From: Rutpela maculata
Lineage: Eukaryota; Arthropoda; Insecta; Coleoptera; Cerambycidae
Direction: 5' to 3'
DNA length: 64,000 nucleotides
Assembly (NCBI GenBank): GCA_936432065.2
Contig: OW386290.2
Span: 127,084,677-127,148,676 of the forward strand
In this document: piece by piece, positions 30,730 to 41,839 of the stretch
How the letters are laid out: the number at the start of each line of letters is the position of its first letter
Numbering within the stretch: the first letter of the stretch is position 1
Position numbers and translations under genes: made by a program
Notes under the pieces: model-generated
Seen by the model: the letters and a program-made list of their open reading frames with translations, nothing else
Database searches by the model: none
What the model was told of the DNA's origin: nothing

Positions 30730-32594
30730 CCCAGGAATTTTAGCTTTTGACCCGGAATTAATTACTGTAAAGCTGAAAATTCGCAGGATTGCAGTTTTGG
30801 TCCAGGATGATACGTACCAAAAAGTCCCCTACTCTCCCCCGCCGACTTCCCTGTTTTTGCGGAGCAACAAGAGTCTAAGTCGCAGAAATTGCAGAGCTGG
30901 CTATACAGTGCAGCAGAAAGTTTGTTACTGGTTTGATTTGGGTTGAAATGATCATAAAAGCTTCAGGGAAGCAAATCCGTTCGTATTTTAGATGTTCCAT
31001 AAATATTTTGTTCATAATTTTCCGTTCCAGTGCTGTCAAAATTTCAGAAATTGAAAAAATTCAGAAATGACGCAACTTCAGATAAATGAAGACTCGGAGG
31101 GGAAAACGTACCCGAATAAACATTTCTCTTCATACTTTAGGCCTTCTATTGGTACATCTACCTTCTCTATAGCGTCACCCGTTACGAAGCTACGCCACTC
31201 AGAGTATCGTCGCGCGGCGATACTTGGACAGTTAAGTGCGTTCATTGTTGCGTCGATCGCATCTAATCTTAAACAATAGCAAGCGCATGGCGAGCTATGA
31301 GCTCTGATTTCAGTAGCCATGACAGGATGCGACACCACGTCAGCTCTGTGCAGAAGGCGTGGAAGCTCCTGAAGAAGAGTCCTGAGCTACAGGAATGCTT
31401 CGCGGCCTTTTCATATCCTGCATCTGGCAAGAGGACTGTGACCGTCGATGGGAAAAGGCTTCTCGTAGCCCTTTATGGAGGCAGTGAGCAGGAGAGCTTG
31501 GACCAGCTATAAGTAGTCCGATACAACCAGCGCGTGGTGAAGCAATCAGTGACAACCTCCTTTGATTTGGCAAGCTCTCCGCCAACAAGTGCCGCCTGTG
31601 AACAACATTCGTTCCGCGCATACTTCCAGGTGAGGGCGTGGGGATGTAATCTCTCGAAGAGCTTGTAGCACTCAACTAATGTGCATGTGTTTTTTTGCAG
31701 GTCCAGCAATGGCTAGACGTCAATCTCAACCCGGGAGACTGTGGGTGGAATTCAGGGCCTGGTTCCGTTTCCTACCACAAGGCAGCCAGCTCCTGATAAC
31801 CTGCTACGGCTAATTTCCTGTGCCTGCAAGGCCGACTGCGGTGCCCGGTGCGAGTGCAGGAACTCTGGTTTGAACTACTGCATCATGTGCAGGAGCTGTG
31901 GAGGATCCAGCTGCACAAACGGCCAGTCAGTGAATTATAGATGATGATCCGGACGTCCCACCTTCCCATTAGATCAGTAATGTCAATTGTCTTCCCGAAT
32001 GAAGTCATCTCCTGAGTCTGATAAGTTAAATTTCATTCAATAAACTTTATAAAACACCAATAATATATAAACAGGAATTCACAACAAGTCTCATCAGCGC
32101 AGCCAGTGCAGTTCCATCGGGCGCATGTCTGGCGTAGCTCCGTAACGGGTGACGCTACAGAGAAGGTACCAATGGAAAACCTAAAGTATGAAGAGAAATG
32201 TTTATTCGGGTACGTTTTCTCCTCCGAGCTTTCATTTATCCGCAATGACGCCATTCGGATTTTTTTAAATTTTTGAAATTTTGACAACACTAGAACGAAA
32301 AATTATGAACAAAATATGCATGGAACATCTGAATACAAACGGATATGCTTCTCCGGACCTTTTATGATCATTTCGACCCAAATCGGACCAGAACAACCTT
32401 TCTGCTGCACTTTATAACCAGCTCTGCAATTTAGGCGACTTCGACTTAGGCCCTTGTTGCTCTGCAAAAACAGGGAAGCCGACGGGGGAGAGTAGAGGGC
32501 TTTTTGATACGTGTTGTTCTAGACCAAAACTACAATCCTGCAAATTTTCAGCTTTACAATAATTAATTCCGGGTCAAAAACTAAAATTCCTGGG
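30730..32594 (+). mobile_element. Long-inverted-repeat DNA element (piggyBac-like ends) carrying a Cys-rich gene remnant
   Basis: The ends CCCAGGAATTTTAG and CTAAAATTCCTGGG are inverted, and the homology extends about 480 bp inwards on each side (30730-31215 and 32128-32594). The flanks are TTAG at the left and TTAA at the right, so a degenerate TTAA duplication as in piggyBac is possible, and CCC ends fit that superfamily. However, a longer stretch (about 28 bp, TTTAATAGATAYAAACCTAT) is also repeated on both sides, which piggyBac does not explain. The core (31216-32127) carries the pseudogene at 31297-31944 and no transposase. Confidence 0.55.
31297..31944 (+). pseudogene. Cys-rich (CxC-repeat) protein remnant with an apparent intron
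   Basis: The frame at 31297-31512 and the continuation to 31640 contain SSPPTSAACEQHSFRAYFQ, then VQQWLDVNLNPGDCGW after a candidate intron (GTGAGG at about 31638 to TTTTTTGCAG at about 31700). After a shift follows the C-terminal Cys block SCACKADCGARCECRNSGL with CRSCGGSSCTN. I know this arrangement (a VYHQVQxWLG-like box, then a CxC...C cluster) from many uncharacterised insect proteins of unknown role. At least one stop and one frameshift break it. A second member is on the minus strand at 51989-52365. Confidence 0.55.
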
Positions 32595-32619
32595 TTAATA
32601 AGTTTAATAGATACAAACC

Positions 32620-35062
32620 TATAATAGGTTACAGTAAAAATGCACCAGTGCAGGCTATTCCAAAAAAAAAGGACATTTACATGTTTATAGGATAAGTGCC
32701 GAAACTACAGCTGACAAACTGTTAGCGACACTAACGCACCAACAATCAATTTTGAATGCGAAGATCTGAATCGTAGTGAATGCTCATCTTCTTATAAGAT
32801 AGCACTTCCCATTGAGCATGTGACGGAAGTTTACAATCTAGACATATGGCCATGTGGAGCTGCAGTTAGAAGATTCAAGTTTCCTCCCAAACAGGGAGAC
32901 AAAGACACCATCGATGACTCAGGCAGATTGGCAACTAGTATTTTCCTCAAATAAGGTAGACCAACTTTCTCTTTTTCTTGAAAATCAAAAAGATTCAATC
33001 GTTTGTTTTCCTGAACACTGGCTTAATGAAAGCCAAATAAAAATTATTAAAATAAAAAGTTATAACCTTGTAGCTTACTACTGTAGGCCGACAATTAATT
33101 AAACATGGCAGTGTAGCAATTTTTGTAAAAAGTTATACTAAATACAGTTCATCTCAAACTTATAGCAACATGAGGCCCAGTGTTTCAATGCAAAGTTAAG
33201 CACTTTATCCTACAAATAAATTAGCTAAAAGTTTAGAATATGAAGTTGCAATATTAAAGTGTTTAGTAAAAGCATATTCTACACTTCTAGCTAATTTATT
33301 TGTAGGATAAAGTACTTAACTTTGCATTGAAACACTGGGCCTCATGTTGCTATAAGTTTGAGATGAACTGTATATATTAGATATTAACGAATTTTTTAGT
33401 GAAATTCATGCATATTTTTGTAGCTTAAATAGTTATACAATAAAAGCAATTGTTATAGATTTGTATAGATCCTGCCTAGGTGAATTTAATATATTTTTAA
33501 ATAAGTTCGAGGAATTATTAAATACCGTTTCTGAAAAGTACAAAAAAATCGTCATATTAGGAGATTTTTTATAAATTTTACTAGACACTCCAATAATTTA
33601 ACAGAACAGGTTTGTTTAATAAAATCATATGAGCTCGAAATAACAATTTTAGAAACCACCAGGGCTAATGAAACCTGCTCTAGTTGTATACATAATGTAT
33701 TGACAGACATACATGGTAATTATTTTGAGACGGGCATTATCGAACCATGCCTATCTGACCATTATGGTCAATATATTATGGTAAAAGGTAACAATTGCGC
33801 AACCTCAAAGATAATATGGAAATGTTAAATCACGTCCGCGGGAATCGAAAAGTTAAAACTTCCTCTTGGAAAAATAAACTGGAACATATGCAATGATCCC
33901 CGTTGTGATCTAAATTTTCTATCTACTTCTTAGTTAATAACTAGAGGGCTCTAATACATAAACATTTTGTGGGTGACATAGTTGAAGGCCTTGAAGTAGG
34001 TAAACATACTGCAATTACGCTGTATGATCTCAGCAAGACCTTCGACAGTGTCTCTCATACTCTCATAATCGAAAAACTTAGTTTTTACGGAGTCGAGGGT
34101 ATACCGTTGTCCGTGTGAAAATCATATCTGGAGAATAGGTAACAATTCATCTCACAAAGCAATATGACATCTTATTTTAGATCAGTAAAACATGAAGTGC
34201 TCAGGGATCTGTGCTGGGACCTCCACCGTTTATAATTTATGTAAACTATTTATTTTATTACTTATTCCTTAGCAGTATTGTTATGTTTGCCGAGGACGCA
34301 ACTCTTACAGATAGTGCCAAGAATATTAACAGTGTATAAAATATAATTGATGAAACTGAAAGTCGAGCGGAACTTTGGTATAATGCTAATGCACCCAAAC
34401 TAAATCGTGACAAAACACAAAAACTATTTTTTTCTATCAGATATAACGTAACGAAGGGAGAAAGTGTCAATTTACTCGGTATAGTTCTTGATGATACTTT
34501 AAGTTGTAGCAATCATATTGAGCAACTCAGAAATAAGCTATCAAGCTATTTATTTATTTTACGAAGATTAAGAACTATTCTACAACTACACACTTTGATG
34601 TGAGTGTACTATTCATTAATCCACTCCCAAATAAGCTACGGGGTTATACTCTGGGGGAACTCGAGCAGCGCTGTAAAAATATTTCGATAACAGAAAGAGT
34701 CTATAAGAATTGTAACAAGAGAACACTGTCAACCATTATTTATTAAATATGGATAATGCCCATTCCTAGACTATATATTTACCACCTCTTTTAGAGATTC
34801 ACAAAAATTAGAATGTGTATGTAACTCCATCTGAGCTACATAACTACAACACAAGGTCGGCTGATTTGTTAAAACCTCCTAAATATCGCTTGACAAAATC
34901 AATTAAAAACTAATTAAACTTGAACTTATATAATAAATTACCTGAAAATATAAGACAAGAAAATTTTCATAAATTTAAAACTATCATTAGAAACCATATC
35001 TTGGAATTTTGTTTCTATACAACTGAAGATTTTATGACTACCCTCATAACTGTTCTGTAATA
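32620..35062 (+). pseudogene. LINE ORF1 end and ORF2 (endonuclease and reverse transcriptase), degenerate
   Basis: At about 32930-33100 the frame gives NKVDQLSLFLENQKDSIVCF and PEHWLNESQIK, the start of an apurinic-type endonuclease. After the MITE, VILGDF (about 33550) and a SDHYG box (about 33756) follow. The RT has DLSKTFDSVSH (about 34030), a VLGPP relic (about 34205) and FAEDATLTDSA (about 34290) where YADDT is expected. The C-terminal part shows SQISYGVILWGNSSS and YNTRSADLL. At least ten stops or shifts exclude function. It is homologous to the fragment at 195-572. Confidence 0.7.
33145..33370. mobile_element. Tc1/mariner-type MITE inside the LINE
   Basis: A 226-bp near-perfect palindrome: CAGTTCATCTCAAACTTATA at the left and its inverse at the right, with TA on both sides (33143-33144, 33371-33372). 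The arms are about 70-100 bp. It splits the LINE endonuclease, so it is younger than that LINE. Confidence 0.8.
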
Positions 35063-35177
35063 TACTATGTAACTGACGTATGTTTTAAGGCAGTTTTCAT
35101 TTATTATGTTATCCTTGTTTTTTATTTTACACTTCGTTTTTATATGTATTTTTAGCTGTATTTTTAAACATTTTTGT

Positions 35178-35476
35178 TTCTCTGAATCTAATAAACATAG
35201 TCATGAACCAAAAACGTTATTGGAGCGAGTATTACGAAGAACATTAAATATGGTTTTTCAACTATATCGCTTAATTATTAATATTTGTGTTTAACAAAGA
35301 AATGTTTCAAAGGTGGTCACTCTGATGAAAAAATCACCTTTGAAATTCTTTTCTTTGTTAAATACAAATATTAACAGTTAAGCGATATAGTAGAAGAAAT
35401 ATATTTAATTTTCTTCATAGTATTCGCTACAGTAACATTTTTGGTTCATCTCTCTATCTTATCAAATTCAGAGAAG
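35178..35476. repeat. 300-bp foldback (MITE-like)
   Basis: The left part starts TTCTCTGAATCTAATAAAC and contains ATGAACCAAAAACGTTA and AAGCG/ATATCGC boxes that recur inverted to 35476. The centre is CAAAGGTGGTCAC...CACCTTTG near 35318. No target duplication was fixed. Confidence 0.6.
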
Positions 35477-36373
35477 CGTATACAAAATATGAGCAAAAAA
35501 GCCTACTTTTATATGTCGATTGTAGATAAATTTATTTTTTGACCAGGTCAAAAAATGCACTTTTGGTTTAATCAGAAGTACTAATTCTTTTTTTCTTTTA
35601 AACAATAACCTGCATAATTTTTAACTATCTGATAAAGGTTTGAACTGAGTTTCGTAATATTGGCAGAAAGGTTATTAATTGTTTAATTTTTGTCAGTTAT
35701 TTCCATCTTCTAATGTATATTTAACAAATAGTTTTAGCTTATACCTGTAAAACACCATTCTCTCGTAGCGTTAATATTATCTCTTTCAGCAAATCTAAAT
35801 CGCGTTTTTTACAGCTATTAACTTGGCTTTTGCTCATTTTCGCTAAATGACAACAGATAAGCCGAATAAAATACATAGTTTGTGACTTTGTCTGCTATGT
35901 ACAATCTTAAAGCAGGAAAACACTTCTGCATAGAAAATAAAATACACAGTTTACACGAAACATTTCATTGTTACATGAAAAAGAGCAGCTACGATAGATT
36001 ATATGGAAAAAATTCTTATTCCGAGGACATACATTATATCGTTCAGAATTCATTTATATTATGTTTAATATCAGGACGAGAAATTTTAGTAAGATTGTTA
36101 CCGCTAGTTATAAATATTAGTAAACTTTACGTAAATTTTCCCATCTGGAGTGACATAATGGTTAAAGACGAATTCATGTAAGTTATTTAAAGCAAAGATA
36201 GATTAACAAACAGGTTAAGGTGGATGACGTTACAATTCTCTTCTACAATTTTGGATTATTTTAATAAAACAACATTTAACGGCCGGTACTTTCATCTCCC
36301 GTTAAATGTATTCTTTAGATAATTTCCTTGGATACAACTGTAACAATAAATGTTTCCATGAGATCTGTCTATC
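35477..36373. other. No gene; one short inverted repeat
   Basis: The frame at 35882-36181 has no recognisable domain. GGCCGGTACTTTCATCTCC at about 36281 and its inverse at about 36391-36409 frame the start of the tandem repeat. Confidence 0.45.
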
Positions 36374-37140
36374 GAATAGATTTAACTGGAGATGAAAGTA
36401 CCGGCCCTTAGAGAGTTTAAATCTTAAACAATATTGTACTCACCTACCACTACACTACACAGTCCACCACTAAACTATTTCCCAAGTATCCACCGCTAAA
36501 TTCTTCTTCTTCTTCTTCTTCTACTTCTTCCGAATTCGCGAAAATCAAACAAATGAACTTAGTAGGGATTTACCTTCGATACAAAGGAATTTACGTATAA
36601 GGAAAAGTTTATATAGTGACAGCGGTTGTCATGATATATAAATCGCTCTCACATATTGGTGAATTTGTGTGTATCGGAGGTAAATCCCTACTGGGTTCAT
36701 TTGTTTGATTTTCGCGAATAGATTTAACTGGAGAAGAAAGCAGAGGCCATTAGGAAGTTAATCTTAAACAATTTTGCACTACCTATCACTACACCACACA
36801 GTCCACCACTAAGCTATTTCCTAAGCATCCACCACTAAATTCTTCTTCTACTTCTTCCGAATAGATTTAACTGGAGAAGAAAGTACAGGTCATTAGGGAG
36901 TTTAAATCTTAAACAATTTTGCACTACCTACCACTACACCACACAAGCCACTACTAAACTATTTCCTAAGCATCCACCACTAAATTCTTTTTCTTTTTCT
37001 ACTTCTGAGGAATACATTTAACTGAAGAAGAAAGTACAGGCCATTATGGAATTTGAATCTTAAACAATTTTGCACTACCTACCACTACACCGCACAGTCC
37101 ACCACTAAACTATTTCCTAAGCATCTACCACTAAATGATT
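36374..37140. repeat. Tandem repeat, unit about 145-150 bp, four copies
   Basis: Units begin at about 36374, 36715, 36859 and 37010 with GAATAGATTTAACTGGAGA. They contain CACTACACCACACAGTCCAC and end in a TTCTTCTTC microsatellite. The first interval is longer because a MITE sits in it. Non-coding. Confidence 0.75.
36535..36718. mobile_element. Palindromic MITE inserted in the 147-bp tandem repeat
   Basis: Ends TTCGCGAAAATCAAACAAAT and its inverse; the next inner block GTAGGGATTTACCTTCGATA is also inverted on the other side. The neighbouring tandem units supply the empty site (CTTCCGAATAGATTT), so the insertion is well defined, with GAAT as the likely 4-bp duplication. Confidence 0.65.
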
Positions 37141-37536
37141 CTTCTTTTTCTCTTACTTCCTCTTCTTCTTCTTTACAACGAATTTCCAGATGTTTCGTGC
37201 ATTATTCTAGTCGGCCTCCGTCTTCTACAGAGCATATCTGACGATATGTCACCATCTGTCGTCGTTGCCTGTTAGGCGCCCAACGTTTTATGGCATTCCT
37301 TTCACTTCTTGCTGTACGGTTTTTCCTGAACCATCAGCCATTCTATATTGTCCTTTCTCCGATTGATGTGGTAAAAAAATTAAAGGATTCAGACGAATTT
37401 GATGCTGGAGAATTTCTTTTGAAAATAGATTTATTGGAGAATTAAGCCATTAGTAAGTTAGGCTGTCCAGGCAATTCGTAGAAGGAAATACCTGGTCTCG
37501 TGGACATTTGGTATATGGGTATTACTTTGCTGATAA
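37141..37536. other. No gene supported
   Basis: The TTC-rich tail of the tandem array passes into unassigned sequence. A reverse-strand LINE relic is possible, but I cannot support it. Confidence 0.35.
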
Positions 37537-38274
37537 CACAGCTCCACAAAAAAAAAAGTGGTCCGTCCGGCGCACAGTGGCGAGAAATGCCAGTGTTCCA
37601 CCCAAATTACTCTAGAGGTCGTAAATTTTAAGGTATTGAGACATTCTTTTTTTTTAAATGTTCGTCTTGAATTTACCTATCGATCCCTCTAGCCGGATTT
37701 TGAAATTTCATTTTTCGTTTTTTTTAATTTTTAATAGAAAATCATATTTTTACAGAAAAATACTGTTTTTTCTATTAAATTTATTCTAACGGGCCGTAAA
37801 CTTGAGTTTTCGTAACAATTTTTTTTTTCAAATCTTCGTCCTTTAATCAGCTATTGAACTGTCTAGATGAATTTTTGATTTAGTTGTTGACATCTGTCAA
37901 AATGACTGTCAAATATAAAAAAATACGATTTTTAGATAAATAATTCATACAATAACAGGTTGGTGTTCAGAAAAATATATATAGTGTTTTCAATGAACCT
38001 GGTTCCGAAGTTGACAGGAAAATATGTATTTCTGAATTTGGCAGCTGCCATAATTGTTGTCAAATTTCCAAAGATAGATGGAAGAGCTTATTAATTTTAA
38101 AAATACCCTGTAAATGTATAGAAAAATAGATATATATTGTTTTTGATCTGTTTGATTTAGTAATTGACAGGAAAATATGAGTTTTAAATTTGGCAGCTGT
38201 CATAATTGCTGTCAATTTTCAAAATATAGTACTTATTAATTTTAAAAATGCACTATAAATGTATAGAAAAATAG

Positions 38275-38306
<32 letters not shown>

Positions 38307-39897
38307 TTTAAACTGCCAGATTTAGTAGTTGACAGGGAAATATGGTTTTTAAATTTGGTAGCTGCCATAATTGCTGTCAAATTTCAAAAAATGGAAGTTA
38401 GAACTTATTAACTTTAAAAATACCCTGTGAATATATAGCAAGACGGATGCAAATTGTTTTTAATGTACCTGGTTCCGAAGTTGACAGGAAAATGTGATAT
38501 CTAAATTTGGCAGCTGCCAAATTTAAAAATAATATTTTCTTGTCCGTTCATAAATCAGGAAGATAAAAAATAATATATATCTATTTGTCTATACATTCAA
38601 AGGGTATTTTTGAAATTAATAACTTCTAATCTGCACACCTTAAAACTTGACAGCAATTATGGCAGCTGCCAAATTTAAAAATTATATCTTCCTATTACTT
38701 ACGAAACCAGATAGATCGAAAATAATATACATCAATTTTTCTATACATTTATAAGGTATTTGTAAAATTAATAAGCTCTTACCTCCATGTTTTGAAATTT
38801 GACAGCAATTATGTCAGCTGCCAAATTTAAAAATGATATTTTCCATCAGTTACGAAATCAGACAGATCAAAAATAATATATATCTATTTTTCTACACATT
38901 TATAGGGTGTTTTTAAAATTTATAAGCTCTTACTATATTTTGATATGAGACAGCAATTATGACAGCTGCCAAATTTAGAAATCATATTTTCCTGTCAACT
39001 TCGGAACCAGGTACATTAGAAACAATTTGTATCCGTCTTGCTACATAGTCACAGGGTATTTTTAAAGTTAATAAGTTCTAACTTCTATTTTTTGAAATTT
39101 GACAGCAATTATGGCAGCTGCCAAATTTAAAAACCATATTTCCCTGTCAACTACTAAATCTGGCAGTTTAAAAACAATATATATATATCTATTTTTCTAT
39201 ACATTTATAGGGCATTTTTAAAATTAATAAGGTGTTACCTCCATATTTTGAAAATTGACAGCAATTATGACAGCTACCAAATTTAGAACTCATATTTTCC
39301 TGTCAATTACTAAATTAAACGGATCAAAAACAATATATATCTATTTTTCTATACATTTACAGGGTATTTTCAAAATTAATAAGCTCTTCCATCTATTTTT
39401 GGAAATTTGACAACAATTATGGCAGCTGCCAAATTTAGAAATACATATCTTCCTGTCAACTTTGGAACCAGATACACTGAAAACACTATATATATTTTTC
39501 TGAACACCAACCTGTTATTGTATGAATTATTTATCTAAAAATCGTATTTTTTATGTTTGACAGTCATTTTGACAGTTGTCAACAACTAAATAAAAAATTC
39601 ATGTAGACAGATCAATAGCTGATTAAAAGACGAAGATTTGAAAAAAAAATTTGTTACGAAAACTCAAATTTACGGCCCGTTAGAATAAATTTAATAGAAA
39701 AAACAGTACTTTTTTGTAAAAATATGATTTTCTATTAAAAATTAAAAAAAATGAAAAATGAAATTTCAAAATCCGGCTAGAGGGATCGATAGGTGATTTC
39801 AAGATGAACATTTAAAAAAAAAGAATGTCTCAATAACTTAAAACTTACGACCTCTAGAGTAATTTGGGTGGAACACTGACATTTCTCGCCACTGTGC
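37537..39897. mobile_element. Foldback of the CACAG...ACAAAAAAA family (copy 4) with inverted arrays of a 160-bp unit
   Basis: It starts CACAGCTCCACAAAAAA after TAA, then GTGGTCCGTCCGGCG. From 37573 (CAGTGGCGAGAAATGCCAGT) the sequence is inverted at 39840-39897. Inside, a unit of about 150-160 bp with TTTGGCAGCTGCCATAATTG and TTGACAGGAAAATATG is repeated about four times rightwards and about six times leftwards. They meet at a perfect AATTTGGCAGCTGCCAAATT near 38507. A TA microsatellite lies at about 38272-38302. The right CTGTG end was not found; the right side runs into the tandem repeat at 39893. Confidence 0.65.
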
Positions 39898-40660
39898 GGC
39901 GGACCACACCAGTATATCCGTATGTATTTGGACCCGCTGAAACCGAATCCGAAGTCAGAATTGTCAGATTGTCTCGTTTTTCACCCTCATCCTCAAAAAA
40001 CACCCCCCCAAAAATGGTCTGTCCGGCGGACCAGATCAGTACATTCTTATGTATTTGGACTTGCTGAAACCGAATCCAAAGTAAAAATTGTCAGATTTGC
40101 TCGTTTTTCACCTCTAACCCCAAAAAACACCCCCTACACAAAAACAAAGTGGTCTGTCCGGCGGACTATACGAGTGTATCCTTATGTATTTTGTCCTTCT
40201 GAATCTGGATTCGAAGCTATAATTGACAATTTGGCTCGTTCTTCACCCCTAAACCCGAAAAACCCAAAAAATGATCTGTCCGTTGGACCATACCAGTGTA
40301 TCCTTATTTATTTAAATCCGCTAGAACCGAATGCTAAGTCAGAATTGTCAGATTGGCTCGTTTTTCACTACTAACCCCAAAAAACAACCCCAAAACAAAA
40401 AGAAAATGGTCTGTCTGGCGGACTATACCATTGGATCCTTATATAAGTTGACCTGCTGAATGCGAATTCGACGTCAGAATTGTCAAATTTGCTCGTATTT
40501 CACACCTAACCCTAAAAAACACCATCAAAACAAAAAAAGTGGTCTGTCCGGCGGACCATGCCAGTGTATCCTTACCAAATACATAAGGATACACTGGTAC
40601 GGTCGGCCGGGCAGATTATTTTTAAGGGGAGGTGTTTCTTGGGGGTTAGGGCAACTTCCG
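39893..40660. repeat. Tandem repeat, unit about 120-137 bp, with an inverted last unit
   Basis: The block GGTCTGTCCGGCGGACCATA plus TGTATCCTTATGTATTT and CCGAATCCGAAGTCAGAATTG recurs at about 39900, 40012, 40147, 40267, 40404 and 40537. After 40574 one unit appears inverted (AAGGATACACTGGTACGG). The unit shares its start with the terminal box of the CACAG family, which suggests that this satellite grew out of an element end. The open frames across it are by-products of the repeat. Confidence 0.75.
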
Positions 40661-41584
40661 GTTCGGACTTCAGCCCTGTTTTATTGTGGTCCATATCTAG
40701 CGAGGAGACCTGAAATCCATTTATTTACTCTTTATACGCACTTAATACGCAGGTCTATACTGAGACTGAAAAAGAAAAAGTTTTCACTCTAAAAAATGGA
40801 CTTAATCATGCAACTTCCGATCCGTACTTCCAGTTCGTATTGTGGTCCATATCTAGGGAGGAGGCTAATTAGTTTGTTGGATTTCTAATTTTGAAAATTC
40901 CTATCAAATTCGAGCTGTTCTTCAGCCACATTATAATTCGTTCCGAATTTGATATACTACGAATAGACAACTTCAAAGCTCCATAACTTAAAAACTATTA
41001 ATTTTTTGGCCTTGCTCCCATGGAGACTTTTATTCAGGATGATTTCATAAATAACATATTTCCTTTCAACCAAATCTACTGGGCATTATTTTACATAAGA
41101 AACGTGCAGGGTCCTTTATAAAGCCTTTTAAAATAAACGCCAAACCTAGCAATACACTTAAATGCCTCGGGTATAAAATTCTATTTGAAGTACAGAGTCG
41201 GGTCACCTGAATTGAAAAATACATTGATTTGTACGTAATTGCAAAATACTCACGTGAAAGATAAAATCTGATCTGTATGTGAAGCAGTAAATTTCATAAA
41301 TAAATATTATTGAATTTATCAAAGCAAAATCACAATCAAATACGACAAACCCGTACACATAGATCGGTATGGATATCTCTAATGTGATTTCCCACTGGAC
41401 TACGTCGAGTTACGTTATTTGTGTCACACTTCGACGTGATAAAATAAGAAGGACTATGTCACTCTTGACATCCACGTGAAATATTATTTTAACTGGTCGA
41501 AATAAGATATGGAATTAGGAACTAGTTAATTTTACACTAAATGTGTGAAAAGTTGCAATGTATTTACATTACAATTCGATTAAA
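40661..41584. other. No gene seen
   Basis: AT-rich sequence without frames or clear repeats. The 3' end of the PLE relic lies at its right border. Confidence 0.4.
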
Positions 41585-41830
41585 ATAACTAGTTGGTCAT
41601 TAGTGGTACAACGATTGATTTTAAGAGGTTTTAAAATTTCTAATTGTTCAAGAAAGCCTAAACCTTTACTTTCTGAATGAATTAAATTTATAGCATCAGT
41701 ATCTATAAAACAACACTTTCCAATACAACGTGCTGATAATTATGTATTTCTTCGTTTTTTAAAATTGAGTTTTTATATTCTTCAACCCTGTTGTCTATAT
41801 TTCTACCACTCTAACCAATATAGACAGCAT
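41585..41830 (-). pseudogene. GIY-YIG endonuclease remnant of a Penelope-like element
   Basis: The minus strand reads NAVYIG, a stop in place of a sense codon, SGRNIDNRVEEYKNSILK, then after a shift IDTDAINLIHSESKGLGFLEQLEIL and KINRCTTNDQLVIL. The YIG box, the Arg in R-N-I-D-N-R and the ending like LEQLEIYK match the C-terminal endonuclease of Penelope-like retroelements. Their reverse transcriptase part is absent here. It matters because Penelope-like elements are known carriers of hammerhead ribozymes and could mobilise the ribozyme repeats in this window. Confidence 0.55.
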
Positions 41831-41839
41831 TTAATCTTA

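Larger units (their letters stand above)
30068..35070 (+). mobile_element. Decayed, near-complete jockey-like LINE, split by two insertions
   Basis: ORF1 begins at about 30068, ORF2 endonuclease at about 32930, reverse transcriptase at about 33950-34760, and the C-terminal region runs to about 35060. It is interrupted by the long-inverted-repeat element 30730-32594 in ORF1 and by a MITE (33145-33370) in the endonuclease. Many stops and shifts show age. Its tail type is the same as that of the fragment at 195-922. The 5' boundary is not defined. Confidence 0.75.

Noticed and set aside
35318..35345. CTGATGA followed by GAAA in the centre of a small foldback
   Set aside because: The spacer pairs with the arms of the foldback itself and no stem I or cleavage site fits. 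The match is a by-product of the palindrome.
39922..40374. 150-codon frame rich in Pro, Ser and Asn
   Set aside because: It is an artefact of the tandem repeat, whose unit length happens to keep one frame open; no protein family fits.
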